Origin: Hwanghaeella grinnelliae
Lineage (GTDB): Bacteria; Pseudomonadota; Alphaproteobacteria; UBA8366; Aestuariispiraceae
Assembly: GCF_004005845.1 (NCBI RefSeq)
Contig: NZ_SADE01000003.1
Span: forward strand, 310,001-374,000
Reading direction: 5' to 3'
DNA: 64,000 nucleotides
Part shown: in pieces, positions 36,268-45,381 of the stretch
Position numbering within the stretch: the stretch's first letter is position 1
Layout of the letters: the number at the start of each line of letters is the position of its first letter
The notes under the pieces: model-generated
The model's database searches: none
What the model saw: the letters and a program-made list of their open reading frames with translations, nothing else
What the model was told of the DNA's origin: nothing
Position numbers and translations under genes: made by a program

Positions 36268-38286
36268 ATGATCGCACGGATCGCCTTTATTCTTGTGCTC
36301 GCCGTGCTCTGGCCCTTGCAGGCCGGCGCGGCCGCGCCGCTTTCGGACAAGGACCGAAAGGAATACGCCGCGGCCTTCCAAGCCGCCCTGAACGGTCAAT
36401 GGAGCGCCGCCTGGCGCCATGCCGACCGAACCAGCGACCCGTTGCCGCGCAAGGCGTTGGACTGGTTGTCGTTGATGGACAGCAAAACCGGCCGCAGCTT
36501 TCAGGAAATCGTGAAATTCGCGACCGCCAATCCGCATTGGCCAAGCCTTTGGCGGCTGGAAGTCCGCGCCGAGGACGAGATGTCCGAAGCGATCCCGGCA
36601 ACCGACATCCTGGCCTGGTACGAATACCGGGACCCCAGGACCCTGAACGGTATCCGCCAGTTCGCGCGCGCGTTGACCGAAGGGGGTGAGTTCGCACGGT
36701 TGGAAGCCATGCTGCGCAAGGCCTGGGTCGAACTGGACTTCAGCGCCCGGGAAGAACACGATTTCCGCAAGGTTTTCCGGAAGTTTCTGACGGTCGAGGA
36801 CAATGTGGCCCGGCTGGACCGGTTGCTCTGGCAAGGCAAGACCAGCGCCGCGACCCGGCAGGCCCGGCGCCTGCCGGAGGATCTGCGTCACCTGGCCGAG
36901 GCACGGATCGCGCTGCGCCAATTGTCCGGCGGCGTCGATCGGGCGATCGCAAAAGTTCCCGCCAATCTGCAGGACCATCCCGGCCTGATATACGAACGCG
37001 TCCGCTGGCGCCGGCGCAAAGGCCGTGACGACGAGGCCGCCGACCTGCTGCTGCAGAACAAGATCGACCCGGGTGAATGGTCCAGCACCTGGTGGCGCGA
37101 ACGCGGCATCCTCGCCCGGAACGCCCTGGAAGAAGGCAAGATCTCCATCGCCTACAGATTGGCGGCGGGACATGGCGCAACGGAAGGCTACCCCTTTGCC
37201 GAAGGTGAATGGTTGGCCGGCTGGATCAAGCTGCGCTTCCTGCGGGAGCCGGTCGAGGCTTTCGACCATTTCCGGACGATGTACGGCAATGTCTCCTACC
37301 CCGTATCGCTCAGCCGGGCCGCCTATTGGGCCGGGCGGGCCGCCGCAGCGGCGGGCCAGCAAAAGATCGCCGCGCAATGGTATCTGACCGCCGCCCGGCA
37401 CGGTTCCTCCTTCTATGGCCAGATGGCCGCGGCCCACCTGCCCGCCGACGCCCGGCCGCCGCTGGCGACGGAACCGAAGCCGATCAAGGCTGAGCGCGAG
37501 GCGTTCGAAAACCATGATCTGGTGCGGCTGACACGCATTCTGTCGGTGATGAACGTGGACCACCTTGTCCGCCGCTTGATCCGCCATATGGCGCAGGAAA
37601 TGGACAGCCCGGTAGGCTTTTCCCTTCTGGCAAAGATGGCCCTGGATTTAGGCCGGCCGCAGGACGCCGTCTATGTTTCCCGTCAGGCGATCAAGAAGGG
37701 CGTCATACTGACCGAAACGGGATACCCGATGCTGCGCCTGGAAAAGGGGTTGGGCATCGGGCCGGATATCGTCTTCGGGCTGATCCGACAGGAAAGCGGC
37801 TTCGAACGGACGGTTGTCAGCTCTGCCGGCGCCCGCGGCTTCATGCAGTTGATGCCCGCTACCGCCAAGGCGGTCGCCGCCCGGCACAATGTGCAATACC
37901 GCAAGGAACGGCTGACCGGCGATTATCACTATAACGTCGCGCTGGGCAGTGCTTACCTGAAAGGGCTGATCGACCGGTTCGACGGGTCGTTGATCCTGTC
38001 TTTGGCAGGCTATAACGCAGGGCCCTATCGGGCGCGCCAATGGATCAAGGAATACGGCGACCCCAGGAAAGGTGTTGAAGAGGCGCTCGATTGGATCGAG
38101 ATGATCCCCTTCAACGAAACACGGAATTATGTCCAGCGTGTGTTGGAGAACATCACCGTCTACCGCACCCGCCTGACCGGGAAGCCGACCTTGCTGTCCT
38201 TCAACAGCCTTACCGCGCCGGTGGTGGCCAGCAATGTCTTCATCGGCCCGCCCCGCGCGCCCCGCCGCCCAAACCCAGAAGGCTGA
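36268..38286 (+). CDS. slt: Soluble lytic murein transglycosylase
   Basis: 672 residues from ATG 36268, followed by a signal peptide (IARIAFILVLAVLWPLQAGA). The long N-terminal part (about 30-480) is the superhelical tetratricopeptide-like U/L domain. The C-terminal SLT domain follows: LIRQESGFERTVVSSAGARG has the catalytic Glu, then FMQLMPATAKAVA, and YHYNVALGSAYLKGLIDRF with SLAGYNAGPYRARQW. It cleaves peptidoglycan to 1,6-anhydro-muropeptides in the periplasm. Length is close to that of Slt70. The gene stands alone. Confidence 0.93.
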   Translation: MIARIAFILVLAVLWPLQAGAAAPLSDKDRKEYAAAFQAALNGQWSAAWRHADRTSDPLPRKALDWLSLMDSKTGRSFQEIVKFATANPHWPSLWRLEVRAEDEMSEAIPATDILAWYEYRDPRTLNGIRQFARALTEGGEFARLEAMLRKAWVELDFSAREEHDFRKVFRKFLTVEDNVARLDRLLWQGKTSAATRQARRLPEDLRHLAEARIALRQLSGGVDRAIAKVPANLQDHPGLIYERVRWRRRKGRDDEAADLLLQNKIDPGEWSSTWWRERGILARNALEEGKISIAYRLAAGHGATEGYPFAEGEWLAGWIKLRFLREPVEAFDHFRTMYGNVSYPVSLSRAAYWAGRAAAAAGQQKIAAQWYLTAARHGSSFYGQMAAAHLPADARPPLATEPKPIKAEREAFENHDLVRLTRILSVMNVDHLVRRLIRHMAQEMDSPVGFSLLAKMALDLGRPQDAVYVSRQAIKKGVILTETGYPMLRLEKGLGIGPDIVFGLIRQESGFERTVVSSAGARGFMQLMPATAKAVAARHNVQYRKERLTGDYHYNVALGSAYLKGLIDRFDGSLILSLAGYNAGPYRARQWIKEYGDPRKGVEEALDWIEMIPFNETRNYVQRVLENITVYRTRLTGKPTLLSFNSLTAPVVASNVFIGPPRAPRRPNPEG

Positions 38287-38463
38287 AAAACCGGAACTTC
38301 CCGGAATATAAGGATCCGCTTAGTTAATGGCGGTTCGCAATGCCAACGGCCCCTGAATTCAACAACGCTCATATTGACATACCCAACGACGACTTGAGTT
38401 ACGGTGCCAGGGTAGGTGTCCGCTCATTGGGCGCGAACAGTTCGAAACCGGGGAGTTTTGGCG

Positions 38464-39228
38464 ATGCGAATTGGATTGGAAAAATTTCTGGCGCCTTTGC
38501 TGGCCGCCGGAATGATGGTTACGGGATCGACGGCATTCGCCGCCAATTGGACGCTGAACGCGACTGACATCGCAACTGGTGTGAATTCGACGAACATCAA
38601 TATTTCCGGCGGCCCCTCTGTTGAGGTTTCGGTTCAGTCCGGACGCACGATCCAGCCGAAGACCACCCCTGCAAACACGCAGACACGTGGGACCAGCGGT
38701 GGCGTTAACGGCGAAATTGACGTATCCCCCGATTTCTTCGATCTGGATTTCAGCGAGGACGTGTTCCTGTCGAAACTGACGGTTGCTTGGCTGTTCCCGG
38801 ATGGCGAATACAGCGATGTGGGCAACGAAGTCGCGGTCTTCGAGACGTATGATGCCGGCGGCAATCTGATCGCCGATTTCTTCCTGGAAGCACAATCCCC
38901 GACTGACGCACAGATCTTTACCGACGCCAGCTTATCCACCTTGGTTGCCGGCGTAACAGTCAACAATATTGAACTCGCCCAGGACTCGAACCCCAAAAGC
39001 GGCGGTGTTTGGGAATTGATCGGTGCATCAATCTTCGGCGATTTCGATACGCTGCGGTTGGTCGGTGGCGACAAGGACAAGATTGAAGGCAGCCGCGATT
39101 CCGACTTCTCCTTCGTCGGTGCCGAAGGGGCCGTCGTCGTGCCCGTTCCCGCGGCTCTGCCGTTGATGGCCGCCGGCCTGGGTCTTCTAGGATTGGCGCG
39201 CAGCCGCCGGAAACGCATCGCGGCCTAA
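38464..39228 (+). CDS. VPLPA-CTERM sorting-domain exported protein
   Basis: 254 residues from ATG 38464. Signal peptide (about 1-27, ending TAFA), a beta-rich body with acid-rich stretches (DVSPDFFDLDFSEDVF), then the sorting tail VPVPAALPLMAAGLGLLGLA and RSRRKR. Same C-terminal signal as the protein at 8758-9444, though the bodies differ, so both should be handled by the same exosortase-type machinery. No exosortase is visible nearby. A terminator follows 36 nt after the stop. The role of the body is unknown. Confidence 0.87.
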   Translation: MRIGLEKFLAPLLAAGMMVTGSTAFAANWTLNATDIATGVNSTNINISGGPSVEVSVQSGRTIQPKTTPANTQTRGTSGGVNGEIDVSPDFFDLDFSEDVFLSKLTVAWLFPDGEYSDVGNEVAVFETYDAGGNLIADFFLEAQSPTDAQIFTDASLSTLVAGVTVNNIELAQDSNPKSGGVWELIGASIFGDFDTLRLVGGDKDKIEGSRDSDFSFVGAEGAVVVPVPAALPLMAAGLGLLGLARSRRKRIAA

Positions 39229-39264
39229 CGGATCGGCACCACACCCGATCAATCGAATTTCGAG

Positions 39265-39300
39265 CGGCCGGTGGCATTGTTCCACCGGCCGTTTCATTTT
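39265..39300 (+). terminator. Rho-independent terminator after second VPLPA-CTERM gene
   Basis: Perfect 10-bp stem CGGCCGGTGG (39265-39274) with 39282-39291, 7-nt loop, then TTTCATTTT. Confidence 0.9.
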
Positions 39301-39449
39301 CGGCACTATCGGCGAGAAGGCCTGCTCGCAATTCTGTGTACGTCAAAATAGCCGTCCCGGAATGGACTTTCCCCCTTGTTCGTGAAGGAATGCCGCAAGC
39401 AGCCCCTGCGGTCCAAATGGGGCGGGTCACATCCATTAGGGGGGATTCC

Positions 39450-40133
39450 ATGACTGAAATTACCGGTATCAAAGCCTGTGTCTTCGACGCCTATGGCACG
39501 CTTTTCGACGTCAACGCGGCGGCTGCCCACCTGAAGGACGAATTGGGCGGCAAGGACGCCAAGCTGGCGGAAATCTGGCGGTTGAAGCAATTGCAGTATT
39601 CCTGGCTGCGCAGCTTGATGGGCGATTGCTATGTGGAATTCTGGCAAGTCACGCAGGATGGTTTGGATTTCGCCATGGAAGCCGTCGGCCTGAAGGACGA
39701 TGCGCTGCGCAAAAAACTGCTCGACCTGTATTGGAAACTCGACAGCTATCCGGAAGTGCCGGCCATGCTGCAGGCATTGAAGGACGGCGGCCTGGCGACG
39801 GCCATCCTGTCCAACGGCTCACCGGCCATGTTGGACGGGGCGGTTCAGTCCTCCGGTATCGGGGACCGGCTGGATGCGGTGCTATCGGTCGACGAGCACG
39901 GTTTCTACAAGCCCCGGCCCGAGATTTATGAGATGGTGACCGAGTATTTCGCCATCGCCCCGCAGGAGGTCTGCTTCATGTCTTCAAACGGATGGGATGC
40001 CGCCGCCGCCGCCCATTTCGGCTTCCAGGTCTGCTGGGTCAACCGGACCGGTCAGCCGCAGGAACGCCTGCCCGGTGAGCCGAAGAAAGTATTGAACGAC
40101 CTGAGTGAATTGCCGGCTTTGCTGGGTTTGTGA
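39450..40133 (+). CDS. HAD-superfamily type II haloacid dehalogenase
   Basis: 227 residues from ATG 39450, with AGGGGGG upstream. The HAD motifs are in order: FDAYGTLFD with the nucleophile Asp, ILSNGSPAML, KPRPEIYEMV with the Lys, and FMSSNGWDAAAAAHFGF. These mark the L-2-haloacid dehalogenase class, which removes halide from 2-haloalkanoic acids such as chloroacetate; some members act on other substrates. It is first of three closely packed plus-strand genes, 3 nt before the alpha/beta hydrolase. Confidence 0.9.
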   Translation: MTEITGIKACVFDAYGTLFDVNAAAAHLKDELGGKDAKLAEIWRLKQLQYSWLRSLMGDCYVEFWQVTQDGLDFAMEAVGLKDDALRKKLLDLYWKLDSYPEVPAMLQALKDGGLATAILSNGSPAMLDGAVQSSGIGDRLDAVLSVDEHGFYKPRPEIYEMVTEYFAIAPQEVCFMSSNGWDAAAAAHFGFQVCWVNRTGQPQERLPGEPKKVLNDLSELPALLGL

Positions 40134-40136
40134 CGC

Positions 40137-41003
40137 ATGGCTGAGGAGACCGGATTCACCGAAAGACGATTTCGCGCGCAAGACGGCTTGTCGCTTTATT
40201 ACCGTGACTATGGGCCGCGTAACGCGGCGGACCTGCCTATCCTGTGTTTGACCGGGCTTGCCCGGAATTCGAAAGATTTCGCCCCCTTTGCTGCCCGCCT
40301 GTCAGCGCAGGGACGGCGCGTTCTGTGCCTGGATTATCGCGGCCGCGGCCGGTCGGCCCATGACCCCGACCCGATGAACTATCAACCGGCCACCTATCTG
40401 AACGACATCCGCCACCTGCTGGCGGCGTTGGGCCTGCATAAGGTCATCGTGATGGGGTCCTCGCTCGGCGGTATTTTGGGGATGGGGATGGGGGCCGCGA
40501 TGCCGACCGCCATTGCCGGGTTGATGTTGAACGATGTCGGCCCGGAAATCGACACGGCCGGTTTCGCGCGGATCCAGGATTATCTGAAAACGGACCGCCC
40601 GCACCGGACATGGGACGACGCGATAGCGGATCTGAAGACCATTTTCACCAATAACAGTTTTACCGAGGAAGAATGGCGGGAGGTCGCCGAGGGCACCTTC
40701 GCGGAAGGCCCGGACGGCCTGCTTCATTTCGATTGGGACGTGAACCTGTACAAACCGATTGAGAAGTCATCGGACATTCCCGACCTTTGGCCATATTTCA
40801 ACAGTGTCCGTCACATCCCCCTGCTGGTCTTACGCGGTGAAAAGTCGGATATTCTGCATGCTGAAACGGTGGCGCGGATGGTGGAAAGCCATCCGTCGAT
40901 CCGGGCCGTCACCGTTCCGGGCGCCGGCCATATTCCGACTTTAAAAGAACCCGAAGCGATAGAGGCCGTCGATGACTTCCTTGGCAGGATCCCAACCCCC
41001 TAA
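40137..41003 (+). CDS. Alpha/beta-fold hydrolase
   Basis: 288 residues. LCLTGLARNSKDFAPFA forms the oxyanion-hole region, LCLDYRGRGRSAHDPDP follows, VMGSSLGGILGMGMG is the nucleophile elbow with the catalytic Ser, LRGEKSDILHAETVARM places the Asp, and VPGAGHIPTL holds the His. Closest in style to 3-oxoadipate-enol-lactonase and carboxylesterase-like members. The start is 3 nt after the HAD gene and the end overlaps the dehydratase gene by 32 nt, so this is an operon. The substrate is unknown. Confidence 0.88.
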   Translation: MAEETGFTERRFRAQDGLSLYYRDYGPRNAADLPILCLTGLARNSKDFAPFAARLSAQGRRVLCLDYRGRGRSAHDPDPMNYQPATYLNDIRHLLAALGLHKVIVMGSSLGGILGMGMGAAMPTAIAGLMLNDVGPEIDTAGFARIQDYLKTDRPHRTWDDAIADLKTIFTNNSFTEEEWREVAEGTFAEGPDGLLHFDWDVNLYKPIEKSSDIPDLWPYFNSVRHIPLLVLRGEKSDILHAETVARMVESHPSIRAVTVPGAGHIPTLKEPEAIEAVDDFLGRIPTP

Positions 41004-42006
41004 TCAAGATGCCGACCCGCGGCCGGACGAATTGCCGACCGTGGACGACGTCAAAAAGGCCCGGCAGCGCATTCAAGGCGCGGCGGTGCGAACGCCCCTG
41101 CTGGAGTCTATCCTGCTGAACCAGCGCTTGGGCGGGCGCCTGTTGGTCAAACCGGAATGCCTGCAGAAAACCGGCTCGTTTAAATTCCGGGGCGCCTATA
41201 ACAAGCTGTCCTCGCTGACCGACGCGGAAAAGGCCTGCGGCGTCGTTGCCTATTCATCGGGAAACCATGCCCAGGGTGTCGCAGCCGCCGCGCAGATGCT
41301 GGGAATCGACGCGACCATCGTGATGCCGGCAGACGCACCGGCAATCAAACTCGCCAATACCCGCGCCTATGGCGCCAATGTCATCACCTATGACCGCTTC
41401 ACGGAAAACCGGGAAGAAATCGGCAATGCCGTCGCCGCGGAAAAGGGCGCCGTTCTGGTGGCACCCTATGACGATCCCTATGTGATGGCCGGACAGGGTA
41501 CAATCGGGTTCGAAATCGCCGAGCAAGTGGCGGAACTGGGGGCGTCGCCGGAAGCCGTACTGGTCAATTGCGGCGGCGGCGGTTTGATCTCCGGGACCGC
41601 GTTGGCCTTGTCCGACGCGGCGCCGGGCCTGCCGGTCTATGCGGTCGAACCGGCACTGTTCGACGACACCAAACGCTCGCTGGAAAGCGGCACGCGCGAG
41701 GCCGTGCCGGCGGACGCACGATCGATCTGCGATGCGCTTCTGGCGCCGAAACCGGGCCGATTGACCTTTGCGCTGAACAAGCAGTTGTTGGCGGGCGGCT
41801 TCGGGGTGAGCGACGATGAGGTGCGCGACGCGATGCGCGTGGCCTTCACCGAATTGAAGCTGGTGGTGGAGCCCGGCGGCGCGGTATCGCTAGCGGCGAT
41901 CCTTTCCGGAAAGATCGATATCAAGGGCAAAACCCTTGTCGCCGTTGTTTCCGGCGGCAATGTGGACCCCGCGCAATTCGCGCAGATCCTTGCCGACGGC
42001 CCTTAG
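40972..42006 (+). CDS. Threonine/serine dehydratase family protein
   Basis: 344 residues. Fold-type II PLP enzyme: KTGSFKFRGAYNKL with the Schiff-base Lys, SSGNHAQGVAAAAQML for substrate carboxylate, and NCGGGGLISG for PLP phosphate. There is no C-terminal ACT regulatory domain, so it resembles the catabolic threonine dehydratase or serine racemase group rather than feedback-controlled IlvA. The start overlaps the alpha/beta hydrolase end by 32 nt; a later internal start is possible, because the first 20 residues are Pro/Asp-rich. Convergent with the bactofilin gene. Confidence 0.88.
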   Translation: MTSLAGSQPPNQDADPRPDELPTVDDVKKARQRIQGAAVRTPLLESILLNQRLGGRLLVKPECLQKTGSFKFRGAYNKLSSLTDAEKACGVVAYSSGNHAQGVAAAAQMLGIDATIVMPADAPAIKLANTRAYGANVITYDRFTENREEIGNAVAAEKGAVLVAPYDDPYVMAGQGTIGFEIAEQVAELGASPEAVLVNCGGGGLISGTALALSDAAPGLPVYAVEPALFDDTKRSLESGTREAVPADARSICDALLAPKPGRLTFALNKQLLAGGFGVSDDEVRDAMRVAFTELKLVVEPGGAVSLAAILSGKIDIKGKTLVAVVSGGNVDPAQFAQILADGP

Positions 42007-42036
42007 TTCTTCGGCGTTTCCGGGAATTCTTGGGCT

Positions 42037-42570
42037 TCAGCCTTTTTGCGCGAGCGCGGCGGGTTTAATGACATTGTCGTCCCCGTCCTTCGCGTCGTCA
42101 GCCGTGTCGCCTTCCATGGCGGCATTCTCGACACCGACGGGCTTTACGTCGGCGACTTCCTTCTTCGCGTCCTTGCCGGCCTGGGTCTTCGGCGTCAGGT
42201 CGACGCGTTTGCACAGGCCCTGGATGAAGGCGCCGGCCTCTATCGCCAAGGCCTCATGAACGATATCGCCCGTCACTTTGGCGGAGTTGTAGAGCTTGAC
42301 CAGGGAAGCCTGGATGGACCCGTTCACGGTTCCGGAGACCATCACCTCATCCGCATAGATCGCGCCGTTCACGGCCGCATCGGGGCCGATCGTCAGCTTG
42401 CTGGTTCTGATATCCCCATCCACATGACCGTCGACTTGAATGTCGCCGTCACTTTCCAGGTCGCCGGTAATCCGAAGGTTCGCGGAAACGATGGACGGGG
42501 CGAAAGTCTTTTTCTCGGCCACCGGCGCAGCGCCGGCTTTCTCTGCCTTTGATTTCGAACCACCGAACAT
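42037..42570 (-). CDS. Bactofilin-family cytoskeletal protein
   Basis: 177 residues. The central right-handed beta-helix (about 25-125) shows the bactofilin repeats: LESDGDIQVDGHVDGDIRTS, KLTIGPDAAVNGAIYADEV, and VKLYNSAKVTGDIVHEAL with IEAGAFIQG. N- and C-terminal tails are charged and disordered, as usual. Bactofilins polymerise without nucleotide at the membrane and locate cell-wall enzymes. It lies 57 nt downstream of an M23 peptidase gene on the same strand, a common pairing. Confidence 0.93.
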   Translation of the reverse strand: MFGGSKSKAEKAGAAPVAEKKTFAPSIVSANLRITGDLESDGDIQVDGHVDGDIRTSKLTIGPDAAVNGAIYADEVMVSGTVNGSIQASLVKLYNSAKVTGDIVHEALAIEAGAFIQGLCKRVDLTPKTQAGKDAKKEVADVKPVGVENAAMEGDTADDAKDGDDNVIKPAALAQKG

Positions 42571-42627
42571 TGACCGGATCCTCCACCTGTAGGGCTGCGG
42601 CGGCGCAATGCCAAACCGCTTTGGTCC

Positions 42628-44670
42628 CTAACCTTTATACGCCAACCGTCCCGCTTCGAAGAACGGGGCCGGATCAACCGGCTTGTTGTTGATCACGATT
42701 TCATAGTGGACATGCGGGCCCGTACTGCGGCCGGTGCTGCCCATTTTCGCGATCTCGAAGCGGTGCGGCACCATATCGCCCTTCTTCACCAAAATCGTGT
42801 GAAGATGCGCATAGCGCGTGGTGACGCCGCAACCGTGATCGATCACGATTGACTTGCCGTATTTGCCGTTTCGGCCGGCATAGATCACCTCGCCCGGTGC
42901 CGTTGCGTAAATCGGCGTCTTCGGCCAACCGGCCAAATCCACGCCTTCATGCACGGCCATTTTTCCGTTGATCGGGTCACGCCTTTTGCCGAAACCGCTG
43001 GTGAACTGGTAATTGTCCACCGGCGGGATGAGGGGCATGCACGCCATGACTTCCTCATAGGCTTCCCATTGTTCCGCCTTCTCCGAAAGGGTCGCGACGT
43101 TGATCTCAAGGTCCTGCGCCGATCCGCCTTCGAAATCGAGCGCGAAGAACGGTCCGCCCTGCCCTTCATTGGTCGGAATGCCCAGCGCCGCCATTTCCAC
43201 CGGCCCCAGACCGGCAAGGCCAAGGATGCGCTCAGCGCGTTTGATTTGCCGGTCGGTCTTGTCGATCAATGCGACGACGACCTGTTCCTGACTTTCATGC
43301 AATTCGCGAATTGTCGCCAACAGCTTGCGCGTCGCTTTCACGGGATCTTCCGTTGCGATCTGCTTTTTCGTATCGACGCCGGCGACCACGCCCAGTTCCG
43401 CCACCACGTCATCAAGCGTCCGCTCGGCTTCGGCCTTCGCGTCCCGGGTCTTGGCTATATCGTTCAGCACGGCGCTGACAGCGAGTTCCAACGCCGCGAC
43501 CTCGTCATGCGATTGCGTCAACTGGTCATCGCCGCGAACCTGACTGTCGGTAACGGCTTCGATTTCGGTTACCAAGGCCACCAGCCTGTTTTCGATTCCT
43601 GCTTGGCGATTGCGCGTACCCTCCAGCAACCGGCCGACCTGGGCCAGTTTGCGCGCGGTATCTTCCTTGACCAATTCGCTATTGGTCTTGGCTTCACGGG
43701 CTTCGTCCAAACGGCGTTCCAAGGCGGTAAGATTGACCGCCAGCCCATCGCCGCGGTTGCGGGCGTCCAGTAAGGATTTTTCCAGCACCGAAACGCGGGA
43801 GATCAGACCAAGGCGCTCCTGTTCGATCGTATCGCGACCGGCCATGACGGTCCGCAATTCCGTGCGCGTCTGCCGCAGATCGCGGGACAGATCACCAACG
43901 CGCGTGCGGCTTTCCAGCAACTGCGAATCCAACTCCGCCAAGCGCGCTTCCAGTTTGTTGCGCTCCGCCGCCACGGCGTGTTTCTGCTTTGAAAGCGTAT
44001 CCACCCGGGACGTCATTTGCTTGACGTTGACCGCCAGGTCGGTTTCGCGTTCGCGCGTCTCGCTCAAGGTCCGCCGCAACAGGTCTATCCGGTCATGCAA
44101 CACTTGGCGCGAGGCGATGATCCTGGCGCGTTCCGGATCGTCGGCATCGACATCCACATTGATCTGTTCGACCAGACTGCTGAGCTTGATGTTCAGATCG
44201 TCGATGGCGCCAAGCTCGTTGCGGAATTCCTGCAGATCATGCGCCGATATCGTGGTGCCGTCGCCATGCTTGCTCGCGCGGGCGGAAAGCGACTTGGTCG
44301 CGGTGGCGATCTGCTGCTGATAGGTGGTCATATCGTCGCGCAGATCTTCGATGGCCAATTTTGCTTCGCCGATCTCGCGGTGTTTGTCGTCGATGACCGT
44401 CTTCTGCCAATAGGCCGCGCCGCTGACCGCGCCGGCCCAAAGGACCACAGCCAGGCAGGCGCCCGCGACGCCCATCTGCAACCGGCTGGACAGACGCAAA
44501 TAACTGACCTGACCTTCGGATCGAAGAATCAGTTCCCGTTCCCGAAAAACCCTGCGGAAAAAGGCGCCGACGCGATTGCGCCCCGCCTCATCTTCATTGT
44601 CGAATGAAGATTGTCCGAAAGAAGAACCCAAGACTTTGCCCCTCAAAGCCGCCGTTCCGCATCGCCCCAT
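42628..44670 (-). CDS. M23 family metallopeptidase with coiled coil
   Basis: About 680 residues from ATG 44670 (TTG 44697 is an alternative). A cytoplasmic N-terminus is followed by one membrane helix (about 67-89), a long periplasmic coiled coil (about 95-480) rich in Arg/Glu/Leu, and a C-terminal LytM/M23 domain. Zinc-site motifs are present: HEGVDLAGWP with His and Asp, YAHLHTILVKKGD, and GPHVHYEIVINNKPVDPAPF. It is therefore likely an active peptidoglycan endopeptidase or its activator in division or shape control, together with the downstream bactofilin. Confidence 0.9.
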   Translation of the reverse strand: MGRCGTAALRGKVLGSSFGQSSFDNEDEAGRNRVGAFFRRVFRERELILRSEGQVSYLRLSSRLQMGVAGACLAVVLWAGAVSGAAYWQKTVIDDKHREIGEAKLAIEDLRDDMTTYQQQIATATKSLSARASKHGDGTTISAHDLQEFRNELGAIDDLNIKLSSLVEQINVDVDADDPERARIIASRQVLHDRIDLLRRTLSETRERETDLAVNVKQMTSRVDTLSKQKHAVAAERNKLEARLAELDSQLLESRTRVGDLSRDLRQTRTELRTVMAGRDTIEQERLGLISRVSVLEKSLLDARNRGDGLAVNLTALERRLDEAREAKTNSELVKEDTARKLAQVGRLLEGTRNRQAGIENRLVALVTEIEAVTDSQVRGDDQLTQSHDEVAALELAVSAVLNDIAKTRDAKAEAERTLDDVVAELGVVAGVDTKKQIATEDPVKATRKLLATIRELHESQEQVVVALIDKTDRQIKRAERILGLAGLGPVEMAALGIPTNEGQGGPFFALDFEGGSAQDLEINVATLSEKAEQWEAYEEVMACMPLIPPVDNYQFTSGFGKRRDPINGKMAVHEGVDLAGWPKTPIYATAPGEVIYAGRNGKYGKSIVIDHGCGVTTRYAHLHTILVKKGDMVPHRFEIAKMGSTGRSTGPHVHYEIVINNKPVDPAPFFEAGRLAYKG

Positions 44671-44955
44671 CCGCGCTTCGGAACCGCGTTCCCTCAAAAA
44701 CTATTTTAACACCTGCAACGATGTCTGCGTGACATCTTTTCAGCATCCGACTCAATAACAATCACCCTGGCCCCGACACATTGTCGCGGCGAGCGATCCC
44801 CATTCTGTCGAATCCGGACCTCTTTCTGGACCCGGAATAGGGTGAAACTAACGGAATTTGCGGTGGATGGCTAGTTTTTAGGCAATCCGATTCCCTGGCC
44901 CGACCGCCCGCGCCACGCTAACGATTCGTAGGGTTTCTTTGAATTTTTCGCCCCT

Positions 44956-45381
44956 CTCCCGTCTTGCCCGTCTGACAACCTCTCCCGCCGCGCTTCCGTG
45001 ACACTCGGCAACGGGACCTCCACCACCTTCGCCTATGAGGCCGATGACGACCTTGCCGCGCTTGACCATATCGACATCGCGGCCCAGCCCTTCTTGGAAT
45101 ACGGCTTCACCTACAACAATGTAGGCCAGCGCGCCTCCATGACCGTCTCCGACACCGCCAATCTCTTCCGGCCGGCCAATGACAGCGCGGCCCTCTACAC
45201 CGTCAACGCGCTCAACCAATACACCGCGGTCCCATCTGTTCCTGAGGGGGCTTCGGGGCCATCACCTATGACCGAAACGGATCCCTCACCTCGGATGGGT
45301 TCAACGCCTATACCTACGATACAGAGAACCGCCTGACTTCCGTCACCATGATCACCAGCGACCAGGTCCTCTTCGCCCCCG
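44956..45381 (+). pseudogene. RHS/YD-repeat core fragment, copy 1, two frame breaks
   Basis: The frame from about 44956 carries RHS-type sequence beginning DNLSRRASVTLGNGTST and continuing FTYNNVGQRASMTV to VNALNQYTAV. It then changes frame at a GGGGG run near 45244. The next frame holds ITYDRNGSLTSDGFNAYTYD and changes again at a CCCCC run near 45376 into the long downstream frame. Homology begins abruptly on the left, so the rest of a large RHS protein is missing. This is the displaced C-terminal tip of an RHS toxin gene. Confidence 0.75.

Noticed and set aside
36211-37587. A 458-codon minus-strand frame opposite the lytic transglycosylase
   Set aside because: Antisense shadow of a well-supported gene. 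No family motif or ribosome site.
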